Below, piece by piece: positions 16,610-25,823 of a DNA stretch of 64,000 bases. The notes under the pieces are model-generated. The model was given only the letters and a program-made list of their open reading frames with translations, did not search any database and had not been told where the DNA came from. The DNA is taken from positions 3,162,001-3,226,000 of the forward strand of contig NC_014618.1 of the NCBI RefSeq assembly GCF_000164865.1, given 5' to 3'. Each line of letters starts with the position of its first letter. Position 1 is the first letter of the stretch. The translations under genes and the position numbers were made by a program. The stretch is from [Enterobacter] lignolyticus SCF1 (GTDB lineage Bacteria; Pseudomonadota; Gammaproteobacteria; Enterobacterales; Enterobacteriaceae).

Positions 16610-17530
16610 TTACTTGTACCTGATCGTCGGGTTGATGGCCGCATAGAGCACGTCCACCACCAGATTAATAAGAATAAACTCCAGCGAAAACAGCAGCACT
16701 TCCGCCTGGATCACCGGATAATCGCGCATTTCCACCGAGTCCACCAGCAAACGCCCGAGTCCCGGCCAGTTAAACACCTTTTCCACCACGATAGAGCCGC
16801 CGAGCAGAAAACCGAACTGCAGCCCCATCATCGTCACCACCGGAATCATCGCATTGCGCAGGCCATGTTTGAGCACCACCCGCGTTTCGCTCACCCCTTT
16901 CGCCCGGGCGGTGCGCATATAGTCCTCATTCAGCACCTCAACGAACGACGCGCGGGTAAAGCGCGCCATTACCGCCGCGACCGCTGCGCCGAGCGTAATG
17001 GAGGGGAGGATGTAGTGCCGCCAGCCGTCGGCGCCGACCGTCGGCAGCCAGCCCAGCTCGACCGAAAACACCTGCATCAGCAGCATGCCGAGCGCAAAGG
17101 CCGGGAAAGAGATGCCGGTGACCGCGATCGCCATGCCCAGACGATCGGGCCAGCGGTTGCGCCAGACCGCAGCGGCCACCCCCATCGCCATGCCGAAAAT
17201 CACCGCCCACGCCATACTGGTCAGCGTCAGCCAGAGCGTCGGCAGAAAGCGGCTGGCTATCTCTTCGGAAACGGGCCTGCGCGAGACCATCGAAATGCCG
17301 AAATCCCCCTGCAGAACGTTGCCGATATAGTTCCAGAACTGGACGTGCAGCGGCTGATCCAGCCCCAGCTGGTGCCGCACCAGTGCTACCACCTGGGCGT
17401 CAGCCTCCGGCCCGGCCGCCAGCCGCGCCGGATCGCCCGGCAGCATGTGCACAAACAAAAACACCAGCACCGCCACAATCAGCAGGGTCGGGATCAGCCC
17501 CAGCAGTCGCTTAATGACATAGTTGAGCAT
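16610..17530 (-). CDS. gsiC: Glutathione ABC transporter permease GsiC
   Basis: Inner membrane permease partner of GsiD, 306 aa as in E. coli. Six membrane helices, the DppB-type N-terminus (MLNYVIKRLLGLIPTLL) and the EAA loop (MRTARAKGVSE) that contacts the ATPase. The gsiB stop overlaps its start by one base (TAATG-type junction), indicating translational coupling. Confidence 0.96.
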   Translation of the reverse strand: MLNYVIKRLLGLIPTLLIVAVLVFLFVHMLPGDPARLAAGPEADAQVVALVRHQLGLDQPLHVQFWNYIGNVLQGDFGISMVSRRPVSEEIASRFLPTLWLTLTSMAWAVIFGMAMGVAAAVWRNRWPDRLGMAIAVTGISFPAFALGMLLMQVFSVELGWLPTVGADGWRHYILPSITLGAAVAAVMARFTRASFVEVLNEDYMRTARAKGVSETRVVLKHGLRNAMIPVVTMMGLQFGFLLGGSIVVEKVFNWPGLGRLLVDSVEMRDYPVIQAEVLLFSLEFILINLVVDVLYAAINPTIRYK

Positions 17531-19068
17531 TACTTCAGGTCGGCCTCCTCAAAGCTAAACCCGGTATCCGGCATAATGTAAAAGCCGGTGAGGTTTTTAC
17601 TGTGCGCGGACACCAGTTTCTCCACCACCAGCGGCACCCACGGCGATTCTTTCCAGATGATATCCTGAGCGGCTTTATACAGTTGCGCCTTCGCCTGCGG
17701 ATCGCTGGTTTTCAGCGCGTCGGTCAGGTCTTTATCCACCTGCGGATTGCTGTAAAACGCGGTGTTAAACAGCGTCGGCGGCCAGTTTTGCGAGGCGAAC
17801 AGCGGCGACAGCGCCCAGTCTGCCTCTCCGGTGGAGGCCGACCAGCCGGTATAGAACATCCTGACGCCGCTCTCTTTCTGGTCCTTACCCTCAACCTGCG
17901 CCGCGCGCTGGCCGGCATCCATTGCGGTCACCTGCGCCTTAATCCCCACCTGCGCCAGCTGCTGCTGGGTAAACTGCAGCACCTTCTGCGCGGTGCTGTG
18001 GTTATGCGACGACCACAGCGTGGTGCTAAAGCCGTCCGGGTAGCCCGCCTCTTTCAGCAGCGCCCGCGCTTTCGCCGGATCGTACGGCCACGGCTGATAC
18101 TGCTGGGCGTAGGCAATCGACGGCGGCACCACGCCGGTCGCCGGCGTGGCGTAACCGGCGAAGGCGACTTTCACCAGCGCCTGGCGGTTGATGGCGTAGT
18201 TGATGGCCTCGCGCACCTTCGGATTATCAAACGGCTTTTGCGTCACGTTCATGCTGATATAGCGCTGCATGATAGAGGGGCTCGCCACCAGCTCCAGTTT
18301 GCTGTTGTTCGCCAGCAGCGCCGCCTGCTCATAAGGGATGGGGAAGGCAAACTGCGCCTCGCCGGTCTGCAGCATCGCCGCGCGGGTATTGTTATCGACA
18401 ACCGGACGCCAGGTGATGGTGTCCAGCTTCGGCAGCCCCTGCTGCCAGTAGCCGGGGAATTTCTTCACCTTCACAAAATCGGTCTGGTTCCAGGTGTCGA
18501 GCTGATAGGGCCCGGTGCCGACCGGATGAAAGCCGATTTCATTGCCATATTTCTTCAGCGCCGCCGGTGAGATCATCGCCGTTGCCGGATGGGCAAGAAT
18601 ATTGATAAACGCGGAGAACGGCTGCTTAAGGGTCACTTTTACCGTCGACGGGTCGACCGCCTCAGTGCTGGCGATGTCTTTGTACAGGTTGTAGCGCTTA
18701 AGGTGGCTGTCCGGATTGCTGGCGCGATCGAGGTTCGCCTTCACCGCCCCGGCGTTAAAATCGGTGCCGTCCTGGAACTTCACCCCCTGACGCAGCCTGA
18801 TGGTATACACCAGGCCATCCGCCGATACGGTGTAGCTGTCGGCCAGCACGTTAATCAGCTTCATGTCTTTATCGAGACCAAACAGCCCCTGATAGAACGA
18901 TTTGGCCACCGCCTGCGACAGCGTATCGTTGGCGTCATATGGGTCCAGGGTGGTGAAGTTCGAGCCCACCGCCACCACCACATCTTTGGCCGCAAACGCC
19001 GGGGATGCCGCCAGCGCGGAGAGTGCGCCGAGCGCCAGCAGCCATTTACCAGAAACGCGTTGTGTCAT
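17530..19068 (-). CDS. gsiB: Glutathione-binding periplasmic protein GsiB
   Basis: Periplasmic solute-binding protein (SBP family 5, DppA/OppA-like) for glutathione, 512 aa as in E. coli GsiB. Signal peptide of about 26 residues ending SPAFA. The family signature after the first lobe reads VVAVGSNFTTLDPYDAND. It delivers glutathione to GsiCD. It starts 15 bp downstream of the gsiA stop, with ribosome site GGAGAA. Confidence 0.95.
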   Translation of the reverse strand: MTQRVSGKWLLALGALSALAASPAFAAKDVVVAVGSNFTTLDPYDANDTLSQAVAKSFYQGLFGLDKDMKLINVLADSYTVSADGLVYTIRLRQGVKFQDGTDFNAGAVKANLDRASNPDSHLKRYNLYKDIASTEAVDPSTVKVTLKQPFSAFINILAHPATAMISPAALKKYGNEIGFHPVGTGPYQLDTWNQTDFVKVKKFPGYWQQGLPKLDTITWRPVVDNNTRAAMLQTGEAQFAFPIPYEQAALLANNSKLELVASPSIMQRYISMNVTQKPFDNPKVREAINYAINRQALVKVAFAGYATPATGVVPPSIAYAQQYQPWPYDPAKARALLKEAGYPDGFSTTLWSSHNHSTAQKVLQFTQQQLAQVGIKAQVTAMDAGQRAAQVEGKDQKESGVRMFYTGWSASTGEADWALSPLFASQNWPPTLFNTAFYSNPQVDKDLTDALKTSDPQAKAQLYKAAQDIIWKESPWVPLVVEKLVSAHSKNLTGFYIMPDTGFSFEEADLK

Positions 19069-19083
19069 GTTGTTCTCCTGAAG

Positions 19084-20952
19084 TTATAAGCGCGACAGCG
19101 CGCTGACGGCATCCTCACGCGCCACAAAGTGGCCGGGGCTGACCTGCTGCAGCGGAACGCTGGCAATCTCTTCCCCCCGCCGATAGATGTTTCCGGGCAG
19201 CTCGTCCGACAGCAGCACGCGCTGCGGACGCTGGTGCGTCGGGTCGGCCACCGGAACGGCCGCCATCAGTTTGCGGGTATACGGGTGCTGCGGGTTCTCA
19301 AATACGGCGCGGCGCGGCCCCATCTCCACGATCCGCCCGCGGTACATCACCGCCACGCGATGGCTGATGCGTTCGACCACCGCCATATCGTGGGAAATAA
19401 ACAGGTACGCCATGCCCATCTCCCGCTGCAAATCCAGCAGCAGGTTGATGATTTGCGCGCGAATCGACACGTCCAGCGCCGAAACGGCCTCGTCGGCGAT
19501 CACCACCTTCGGGTTGAGCGCCAGCGCTCTGGCAATGCAAATCCGCTGACGCTGGCCACCGGAAAACTCGTGCGGATAGCGCCAGGCATGCTCCGGCAGC
19601 AGGCCGACGCGCTCCAGCAGCCACGCCACCCGCCGCTGGGCATCTTCCTGCGACATCACCCCGTGCACCCGCAGCGGCTCCATCACCGAGTAGCCCACCG
19701 TCTGGCGCGGGTCGAGCGACGCCCACGGGTCCTGGAAAATAAACTGAATATCGCGGCGCAGCGGCTGAAGCTGTCCGGCTTTCAGCGTATCGATGCGCTC
19801 GCCGTTGAAGACTATCGTGCCGCTCTGCGAGTCCACCAGCCGCAGCAGCGCGCGCCCGGTGGTGGATTTACCGCACCCGGACTCGCCCACCAGCGACAGC
19901 GTTTCCCCGGGCCAGAGATCGAAGCTCACCTTCTCCACCGCATGAACTTCGCGGGTAATGCGGTTTAACAGCCCGCTGCGCAGGGGAAAGCGGGTCACAA
20001 GGTCGCGCACCTGCAGGACAGGCTCGCCGGGGATAACGGTATTCTGCTCCGGCTCGCGCTCGGGCGCGTGCGTCGCCGCATTGATAAGCGGGAATCGGCG
20101 CGGCAGGTCGCAGCCCCGCATCGCCCCCAGCCGCGGCACCGCCGCCAGCAGGTCGCGGGTATAGGGATGCTGCGGCGCGCTGAAGATCTGCTCCACGCTG
20201 CCGGTTTCCACCGCCTCGCCCTGGTACATCACCAGCACGCGATCGGCAATATCCGCCACCACGCCCATATCGTGGGTGATAAAAATCACCCCCATCGACA
20301 TCTCTTTTTGCAGCACATCGATAAGCTGGAGGATCTGCGCCTGAATGGTGACATCCAGCGCCGTGGTCGGCTCATCGGCGATCAGCACCGCCGGGCGGCA
20401 CGAGAGCGCCATGGCGATCATCACCCGCTGGCGCATCCCGCCGGAGAGCTGGTGCGGGTAGCGGGAAAGTACGGTTTCCGCCTCCGGAATACGCACCAGG
20501 TCGAGCATCTTTTTCGCTTCCTTCAGGGCCTCGTCCCGCCCGAGCCCCTGGTGCAGCCGGACGGATTCCGCAATCTGCGCGCCGACGGTAAACACCGGGT
20601 TTAGCGACGTCATCGGCTCCTGAAACACCATGGCGATATCGGCTCCGCGTACGCGGCGCATTTGCGAAGGCGACTGCGCGTTGAGCTCAATCACCTCGCG
20701 ATTGCGCCGCCGCAGCAGCACGCTCTCGCAGTCGACGTCCGCCGCGGTGTTATCCAGCAGGCGCATCAGCGCCAGCGCGGTGACCGATTTGCCCGACCCC
20801 GACTCGCCGACAATCGCCAGCGTTTCGCCGCGTTTAAGCGAAAAAGAGAGATGACGGACCGCGGACACGGCCTGCCGCTCCTGCTGAAAGCGGATACTGA
20901 GATCGCGCACCACCAGCACATCGCTGGCATCGATTTCATGACTGTGCGGCAC
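19084..20952 (-). CDS. gsiA: Glutathione import ATP-binding protein GsiA
   Basis: Fused double ABC ATPase of the glutathione importer, 622 aa (E. coli 623). Two nucleotide-binding domains, each with Walker A (GESGSGKS near residue 50; GESGCGKST near 355), signature (LSGGMRQR and FSGGQRQR) and Walker B. The second Walker A has Cys where E. coli has Ser, a common substitution. The start is GTG, 5 nt after the iaaA stop. With iaaA, gsiB, gsiC and gsiD it forms one operon for importing and salvaging glutathione as a sulfur or amino acid source. Confidence 0.96.
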   Translation of the reverse strand: MPHSHEIDASDVLVVRDLSIRFQQERQAVSAVRHLSFSLKRGETLAIVGESGSGKSVTALALMRLLDNTAADVDCESVLLRRRNREVIELNAQSPSQMRRVRGADIAMVFQEPMTSLNPVFTVGAQIAESVRLHQGLGRDEALKEAKKMLDLVRIPEAETVLSRYPHQLSGGMRQRVMIAMALSCRPAVLIADEPTTALDVTIQAQILQLIDVLQKEMSMGVIFITHDMGVVADIADRVLVMYQGEAVETGSVEQIFSAPQHPYTRDLLAAVPRLGAMRGCDLPRRFPLINAATHAPEREPEQNTVIPGEPVLQVRDLVTRFPLRSGLLNRITREVHAVEKVSFDLWPGETLSLVGESGCGKSTTGRALLRLVDSQSGTIVFNGERIDTLKAGQLQPLRRDIQFIFQDPWASLDPRQTVGYSVMEPLRVHGVMSQEDAQRRVAWLLERVGLLPEHAWRYPHEFSGGQRQRICIARALALNPKVVIADEAVSALDVSIRAQIINLLLDLQREMGMAYLFISHDMAVVERISHRVAVMYRGRIVEMGPRRAVFENPQHPYTRKLMAAVPVADPTHQRPQRVLLSDELPGNIYRRGEEIASVPLQQVSPGHFVAREDAVSALSRL

Positions 20953-20957
20953 AGCGG

Positions 20958-21905
20958 CTACTCCTGGTCCCGGTAAATGCCGACGGAAGGCGTGTCGCCC
21001 GCGTAAGCGTATGCGCGGTACATACCTTCGCTGTTAAACGGCAGCGCCACATTGCCTTCGCGATCGATGGCGATAGCGCCACCGCTGCCGCCAAGGGCCG
21101 GAAGTTTTTCCAGAATCACCCGCTCGCAGGCCTCCTGCAAGCTCAGATTGCCGTACTCCATCAGAGCGGAGAGGTCATACGCCGCCAGCGTACGCATAAA
21201 CACCTCCCCCGTGCCGGTACAGGAGACCGCCACGCTAGCGTTGTTGGCATAGCAGCCCGCGCCGACGATTGGGCTGTCGCCCACCCGTCCCGGCAGCTTG
21301 TTGGTCATGCCGCCGGTCGAAGTCGCGGCGGCCAGATTACCGGCATAATCCAGCGCCACCGCGCCGACGGTCCCCATTTTGCTGCGCTCGTCGAGCGGTG
21401 CGCCGCTGTGGTCGAGCGCCACCTGCTGCGCCTCGCGGGCCTGTAGCAGCTGAGCATAGCGCGCGTCCGTGGAAAACAGCGCATTGTCGACGCGCGCCAT
21501 GCCGTGACGGATGGCGAACGTTTCCGCGCCTGCGCCGATCAGCAGCACGTGCGGGCTCTTTTCCAGCACCAGCCGCGCCGCCAGCACCGGGTTACGCAAA
21601 TGCTGGATCCCGGCCACCGCGCCCGCCTGCAGGGAGTAACCGTCCATCACGCAGGCGTCAAGTTCGTGGGTTTCATCGGCGGTAAAAACGGATCCGATTC
21701 CGGCGTTGAACAGCGGACACTCCTCCAGCAGCCGCACCGCTTCGGTCACGCAGTCCAGCGCGCTGGCGCCGTTTTCCAGCATTGACTGCCCGGCGCGGAC
21801 AATCGTAAACAGCGCCTGCACATATTCCTGTTCGCGCGCGGGCGTCAGCATCGCCCGGCTAATGGCGCCAGCCCCCCCATGAATCGCAATCACCGCTTTT
21901 ATCAT
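20958..21905 (-). CDS. iaaA: Isoaspartyl peptidase / L-asparaginase IaaA
   Basis: Ntn-hydrolase that removes isoaspartyl residues from peptides and has asparaginase activity, 315 aa (E. coli 321). Autocleavage occurs at the conserved G-T-V site; the nucleophile is T179 (KMGTVGAVALD). Glycine-rich motifs TSTGGMTNKLPGRVGDSP and CTGTGEVF bind substrate. Start MIKAVIAIHGGAG at 21905 has GAAGGGA before it; the frame to 21953 is longer without support. First gene of the gsi operon, as in E. coli. Confidence 0.95.
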   Translation of the reverse strand: MIKAVIAIHGGAGAISRAMLTPAREQEYVQALFTIVRAGQSMLENGASALDCVTEAVRLLEECPLFNAGIGSVFTADETHELDACVMDGYSLQAGAVAGIQHLRNPVLAARLVLEKSPHVLLIGAGAETFAIRHGMARVDNALFSTDARYAQLLQAREAQQVALDHSGAPLDERSKMGTVGAVALDYAGNLAAATSTGGMTNKLPGRVGDSPIVGAGCYANNASVAVSCTGTGEVFMRTLAAYDLSALMEYGNLSLQEACERVILEKLPALGGSGGAIAIDREGNVALPFNSEGMYRAYAYAGDTPSVGIYRDQE

Positions 21906-22096
21906 CGTCGTATTCCCTTCAGATCCCGGCCCGCATTTTTCTATGAATATCATTATTGTGCGGACACTCCTAGACGATTTTTGAATATAGAAAGAGCCGT
22001 TGCTGATGTAAAGGTTACGCCGCAGGTGGCATACAGTCCGGCGGTTTTTTCTGCCATAATGGGCGGATTAGACGAATGGTCGCAGGAGTAAATTTG

Positions 22097-23332
22097 ATGG
22101 ATTTTAATGCCGGACTGATGCCGCTTGAAACGGCGCTCGCGGAGATGCTTGCGCGGGTCGCGCCGCTGACCGATACGGAAACCCTGCCGCTGGCGCAGGC
22201 CTTTGGCCGCGTCACGGCCCGGGAGGTCGTTTCGCCGCTGGACGTGCCGGGTTTTGATAACTCGGCGATGGACGGTTACGCGGTACGCCTGGCCGATGCG
22301 CAGAGCGATAAGCCGCTGCCGGTCGCCGGTAAAGCCTTCGCCGGACAGCCCTTCTCCGGCGAGTGGCCGGCAGGCACCTGCGTGCGCATCATGACCGGCG
22401 CGCCGGTGCCCGTCGGCTGCGACGCCGTCGTGATGCAGGAAGAGACTGAACAGAGCGACGCCGGCGTGCGCTTTACCGCCAGCGTCCAGCCAGGACAAAA
22501 CATTCGCCTGCGCGGTGAGGATATTGCCGCCGACAGCGTGGTCTTCCCGCGCGGCACCCGCCTGACCGTAGCGGAGCTGCCGGTGCTGGCCTCGCTCGGC
22601 ATCGCCGACGTCGAGGTGGTACGCAAAACCCGCGTGGCGGTGTTCTCGACCGGCGACGAGCTGCAGCTGCCGGGCAGGCCGCTGGCAGCCGGACAGATTT
22701 ACGATACCAACCGCCTTGCCGTACACCTGATGCTGGAGCAGCTCGGCTGCGAGGTGATTAATCTCGGCATTATCCCCGACTCCCCGGAACAGCTGCGCGA
22801 GGCGTTTATCCGCGCCGATGCGCAGGCCGATGTGGTGATAAGCTCCGGCGGCGTTTCGGTGGGCGAAGCGGATTACACCAAAGCGATTCTGGAAGAGCTG
22901 GGGGAAATCGCCTTCTGGAAGCTGGCCATCAAGCCCGGCAAGCCGTTCGCTTTCGGCAGGCTCAGGCACAGCTGGTTCTGCGGCCTGCCGGGCAACCCGG
23001 TCTCTGCGGCGCTGACGTTTTATCAGCTGGTGCAGCCGCTGCTGGCGACGCTGAGCGGCAATCCGGCCTCCGGCGTGGCGCCGCGACTGCGGGTGCGCGC
23101 CGCCACGCGGCTGAAAAAATCGCCGGGGCGTCTCGACTTCCAGCGCGGCATTCTCGCGCGCAACGCCGAAGGCGACCTGAGCGTCTCGACGACCGGTCAT
23201 CAGGGCTCGCACATTTTCAGCTCCTTTAGCCAGGGCAACTGCTTTATCGTGCTGGAGCGCGACCGCGGCAACGTTGAAGTGGGCGAATGGGTCGAAGTGG
23301 AGCCGTTTAATCCGCTGTTCGGAGGCCTGTGA
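22097..23332 (+). CDS. moeA: Molybdopterin molybdenumtransferase MoeA
   Basis: Inserts molybdenum into adenylylated molybdopterin in cofactor synthesis; cytosolic, 411 aa as in E. coli. Conserved PLDVPGFDNSAMDGYAV near residues 52-68, IMTGAPVP near 100, FSTGDEL and the cofactor-binding region SSGGVSVGEADYTK near 250. Start at 22097 (MDFNAGLM) follows AGGAG. Its stop overlaps the moeB start (TGATG), so the two are coupled. I see no Moco riboswitch upstream. Confidence 0.97.
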   Translation: MDFNAGLMPLETALAEMLARVAPLTDTETLPLAQAFGRVTAREVVSPLDVPGFDNSAMDGYAVRLADAQSDKPLPVAGKAFAGQPFSGEWPAGTCVRIMTGAPVPVGCDAVVMQEETEQSDAGVRFTASVQPGQNIRLRGEDIAADSVVFPRGTRLTVAELPVLASLGIADVEVVRKTRVAVFSTGDELQLPGRPLAAGQIYDTNRLAVHLMLEQLGCEVINLGIIPDSPEQLREAFIRADAQADVVISSGGVSVGEADYTKAILEELGEIAFWKLAIKPGKPFAFGRLRHSWFCGLPGNPVSAALTFYQLVQPLLATLSGNPASGVAPRLRVRAATRLKKSPGRLDFQRGILARNAEGDLSVSTTGHQGSHIFSSFSQGNCFIVLERDRGNVEVGEWVEVEPFNPLFGGL

Positions 23333-24084
23333 TGACGGAGGCGCTGAGCGACCAGGAGATGCTGCGCTACAACCGGCAAATCATCCTGCGGGGGTTTGAT
23401 TTTGACGGTCAGGAGGCGCTCAAGGCCGCGCGCGTTCTGGTGGTCGGGCTCGGCGGGCTCGGCTGCGCCGCCGCGCAGTATCTGGCGGCGGCGGGCGTCG
23501 GCGCCATGACGCTGCTCGACTTCGACACCGTCTCGCTCTCTAACCTGCAGCGCCAGACGCTGCACAGCGAAGCGACCCTCGGCCAGCCGAAAGTCGACTC
23601 GGCGCGCGCGGCGCTCAGCGCCATCAACCCGCACGTGAAGCTTACCTGCATCAACGCGCTGTTAGACGACGACGGGCTGGCGGCGGAAATCGCCGCCCAC
23701 GATCTGGTGCTCGACTGTACCGACAACGTGCAGATCCGCAACCAGCTCAACGCCGGCTGTTTTCAGCACAAGACGCCGCTGGTTTCCGGCGCCGCGATCC
23801 GCATGGAGGGTCAGATCAGCGTCTTCCGCTACGCCGACGGCGAGCCGTGCTACCGCTGTCTGAGCCGCCTGTTCGGCGAGAATGCGCTGACCTGCGTCGA
23901 AGCGGGCGTGATGGCGCCGCTGGTCGGGGTGATAGGTTCGCTGCAGGCGATGGAAGCTATCAAGCTGCTGAGCGGGTACGGCACCCCGGCGGCGGGAAAA
24001 ATCGTGATGTATGACGCGATGACCTGTCAGTTCCGGGAGATGAAGCTGATGCGCAATCCAAATTGCGACATCTGCGGCCAATAA
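23332..24084 (+). CDS. moeB: Molybdopterin-synthase adenylyltransferase MoeB
   Basis: E1-like enzyme that adenylates the C-terminus of MoaD, 250 aa (E. coli 249). Nucleotide-binding motif GLGGLGCAAAQYLAAAGVG near residue 37, conserved DFDTVSLSNLQRQ, and a zinc site formed by C-Y-R-C and the terminal C-D-I-C. ATG at 23332 is preferred over GTG at 23329. Last gene of the moeAB operon. Confidence 0.96.
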   Translation: MTEALSDQEMLRYNRQIILRGFDFDGQEALKAARVLVVGLGGLGCAAAQYLAAAGVGAMTLLDFDTVSLSNLQRQTLHSEATLGQPKVDSARAALSAINPHVKLTCINALLDDDGLAAEIAAHDLVLDCTDNVQIRNQLNAGCFQHKTPLVSGAAIRMEGQISVFRYADGEPCYRCLSRLFGENALTCVEAGVMAPLVGVIGSLQAMEAIKLLSGYGTPAAGKIVMYDAMTCQFREMKLMRNPNCDICGQ

Positions 24085-24088
24085 AAAA

Positions 24089-24115
24089 GCCGGGTGGCGC
24101 TTACGCTTACCCGGC
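24089..24115. repeat. REP-type palindrome between moeB and fsaA
   Basis: GCCGGGT and ACCCGGC arms (24089-24095, 24109-24115) around GGCGCTTACGCTT, the form of an enterobacterial REP element. An A6 run precedes it, so it would also serve as a terminator for fsaA on the minus strand and for moeB. Confidence 0.75.
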
Positions 24116-24122
24116 AACAGCG

Positions 24123-24785
24123 TTAAATCGACGTTCTGCCAAATGCCCCCAGCCAGTCCTGCTCAAACTTCGCGACCGCCGCATCTACCGCCGGTGAAGT
24201 CATAAACTGCTGCGCCACATCCAGCGGCAGCGTGATCGACTCGCAGCCCGCCAGCAGACAATCCAGCGCCTGACGCGGCGTCTTGAAGCTCGCGGCCAGC
24301 ACCTTCGACTGCGGCGCATGCAGCGTCAGCAGTTGCTGCAGCTCCATCACCGTCTGAATACCATCGCCGCCCTGCGCATCCACGCGGTTAACGTAAGGCG
24401 CTACGTACTCCGCCCCGGCCAGCGCCGAAAGCATGCCCTGCGCCGCGCCGTACACCGCGGTGCCCAGCGTCGGGATCCCTTCGGCCTTCAGCATTTTGAT
24501 TGCCGCCAGCCCTTCTGCGGTGACGGGCACTTTCACCACCAGATTACTGACGATAGCCCGCAGCTTACGCGCGTCCTCAACCATCCCTTCGGCGGTCGTT
24601 GCCATCACCTGGGCAAACAGACGGCCCTTACCGCCCAGCGCCTCATGAAGCTCCGGCAACAGGACATCCAGCGGCTTTTTACCTGCCGCGACAATGCTGG
24701 GGTTGGTCGTCACCCCCGCCAGCGGGAACACGCGCGCCAATGTTTTCACTGCCGCCACGTCGGACGTATCAAGATAGAGTTCCAT
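24123..24785 (-). CDS. fsaA: Fructose-6-phosphate aldolase FsaA
   Basis: Class I transaldolase-like aldolase, 220 aa as in E. coli FsaA. It cleaves fructose 6-phosphate into dihydroxyacetone and glyceraldehyde 3-phosphate and accepts hydroxyacetone and related donors. Schiff-base lysine is K85 (VVKVPVT); TTNPS (26-30) and the ASFKTPRQ region are conserved. Start at 24785 (MELYLDTSDV) with GAGGA; ATG at 24791 is too close to that site. Divergent from pflE across about 130 bp, which suggests shared control with the glycyl radical operon. Confidence 0.96.
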   Translation of the reverse strand: MELYLDTSDVAAVKTLARVFPLAGVTTNPSIVAAGKKPLDVLLPELHEALGGKGRLFAQVMATTAEGMVEDARKLRAIVSNLVVKVPVTAEGLAAIKMLKAEGIPTLGTAVYGAAQGMLSALAGAEYVAPYVNRVDAQGGDGIQTVMELQQLLTLHAPQSKVLAASFKTPRQALDCLLAGCESITLPLDVAQQFMTSPAVDAAVAKFEQDWLGAFGRTSI

Positions 24786-24869
24786 GGTCATTCCTCAAAC
24801 TGTGAGATTCTGCATGCTTTAACCCTACCATAGCAAAACCTCTCACTTAGTTGACTCACGTCAAGATAA

Positions 24870-24905
24870 CTTTCATTCGAAAGTAATTTAATCTTTATAC
24901 GAAAG
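24870..24905. promoter_or_regulatory. Candidate operator pair upstream of pflEF
   Basis: CTTTCATTCGAAAG (24870-24883) and a shorter copy CTTTATACGAAAG (24893-24905) have CTTTC/GAAAG arms. The 14-bp form recurs upstream of ybiU (inverted, identical) and as a 13-base match upstream of ybiV. It lies between divergent fsaA and pflE. The regulator is unknown. Confidence 0.6.
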
Positions 24906-24919
24906 AAATGAGGTGAGCT

Positions 24920-25819
24920 ATGATCTTCAATATTCAGCGCTACTCCACCCATGACGGCCCCGGTATTCGCACCGTGGTCTTCATGAAAGGCTGCTCGCTG
25001 GGCTGCCGCTGGTGCCAGAACCCGGAAAGCCGCGCCCGAACGGAGGATGTGCTCCTCGACCCGCGCCTGTGCCTCGACGGCTGCAGTCTGTGCCAGAAGG
25101 CGGCGCCCGGCGTTATCGAGCGCGCGCTGAATGGGGTCATCATCCACCGCGAAAAGCTAAACGAAACGCATATTACCGCGCTCAGAGAGTGCTGCCCAAC
25201 CCAGGCGTTGACCGTCTGCGGCGAAGAAAAAAGCGTCGATGAAATAATGGCGACCGTGCTGCGCGATAAGCCGTTCTACGATCGCAGCGGCGGCGGTCTG
25301 ACCCTCTCCGGCGGCGAGCCGTTCATGAACCCCACGCTTGCCATTGCGCTGCTAAAAGCCAGCCACGACGCAGGTATTCATACCGCCGTGGAGACCTGCC
25401 TGCACGTGCCGTGGCGCTATATTGAACCGGCGCTACCCTATATCGACCTGTTTCTTGCCGACCTTAAGCACGTCGATCCCGCGGTGTTCCGGCAATGGAC
25501 GGACGGTTCAGCGAAGCGGGTGCTCGATAACCTCCGGCGCATCGCCGCTGCCGGTAAGCCAATGACCATCCGCGTGCCGCTGATTCAGGGATTTAACGCC
25601 GATGAAGCGTCGATCCGCGCCATTACCGCGTTCGCCGCCGATGAACTGCACGCGCAGGATATTCACTTTTTACCGTATCACACGCTGGGCATGAATAAAT
25701 ACAACCTGCTCGGCCTTCCCTATTCCGCCCCTGACAAGCCGCTCAATGCCCCGGAACTGCTGGACGCTGCCCAGCGCATCGCCCGGGAAAAAGGGCTGAC
25801 CGCGACCTTACGAGGATAA
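24920..25819 (+). CDS. pflE: Glycyl radical enzyme activase PflE (YbiY)
   Basis: Radical SAM activating enzyme of 299 aa that installs the glycyl radical in its partner PflF. The SAM cluster motif is C25-x3-C29-x2-C32 (KGCSLGCRWC); a ferredoxin-like insert with further cysteines (LCLDGCSLCQKA and ECCPTQAL) spans about 45-100. GGEP motif at LSGGEPFMNP. ATG with site AGGTGAG. It lies 4 bp before pflF, so co-translated; matches E. coli YbiY (308 aa). Oxygen-sensitive, so anaerobic function is expected. Confidence 0.95.
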   Translation: MIFNIQRYSTHDGPGIRTVVFMKGCSLGCRWCQNPESRARTEDVLLDPRLCLDGCSLCQKAAPGVIERALNGVIIHREKLNETHITALRECCPTQALTVCGEEKSVDEIMATVLRDKPFYDRSGGGLTLSGGEPFMNPTLAIALLKASHDAGIHTAVETCLHVPWRYIEPALPYIDLFLADLKHVDPAVFRQWTDGSAKRVLDNLRRIAAAGKPMTIRVPLIQGFNADEASIRAITAFAADELHAQDIHFLPYHTLGMNKYNLLGLPYSAPDKPLNAPELLDAAQRIAREKGLTATLRG

Positions 25820-25823
25820 CATC

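Noticed and set aside
21906..22096. Molybdenum cofactor riboswitch upstream of moeA
   Set aside because: The leader is too short and lacks the expected conserved stems; in E. coli this riboswitch precedes moaA.
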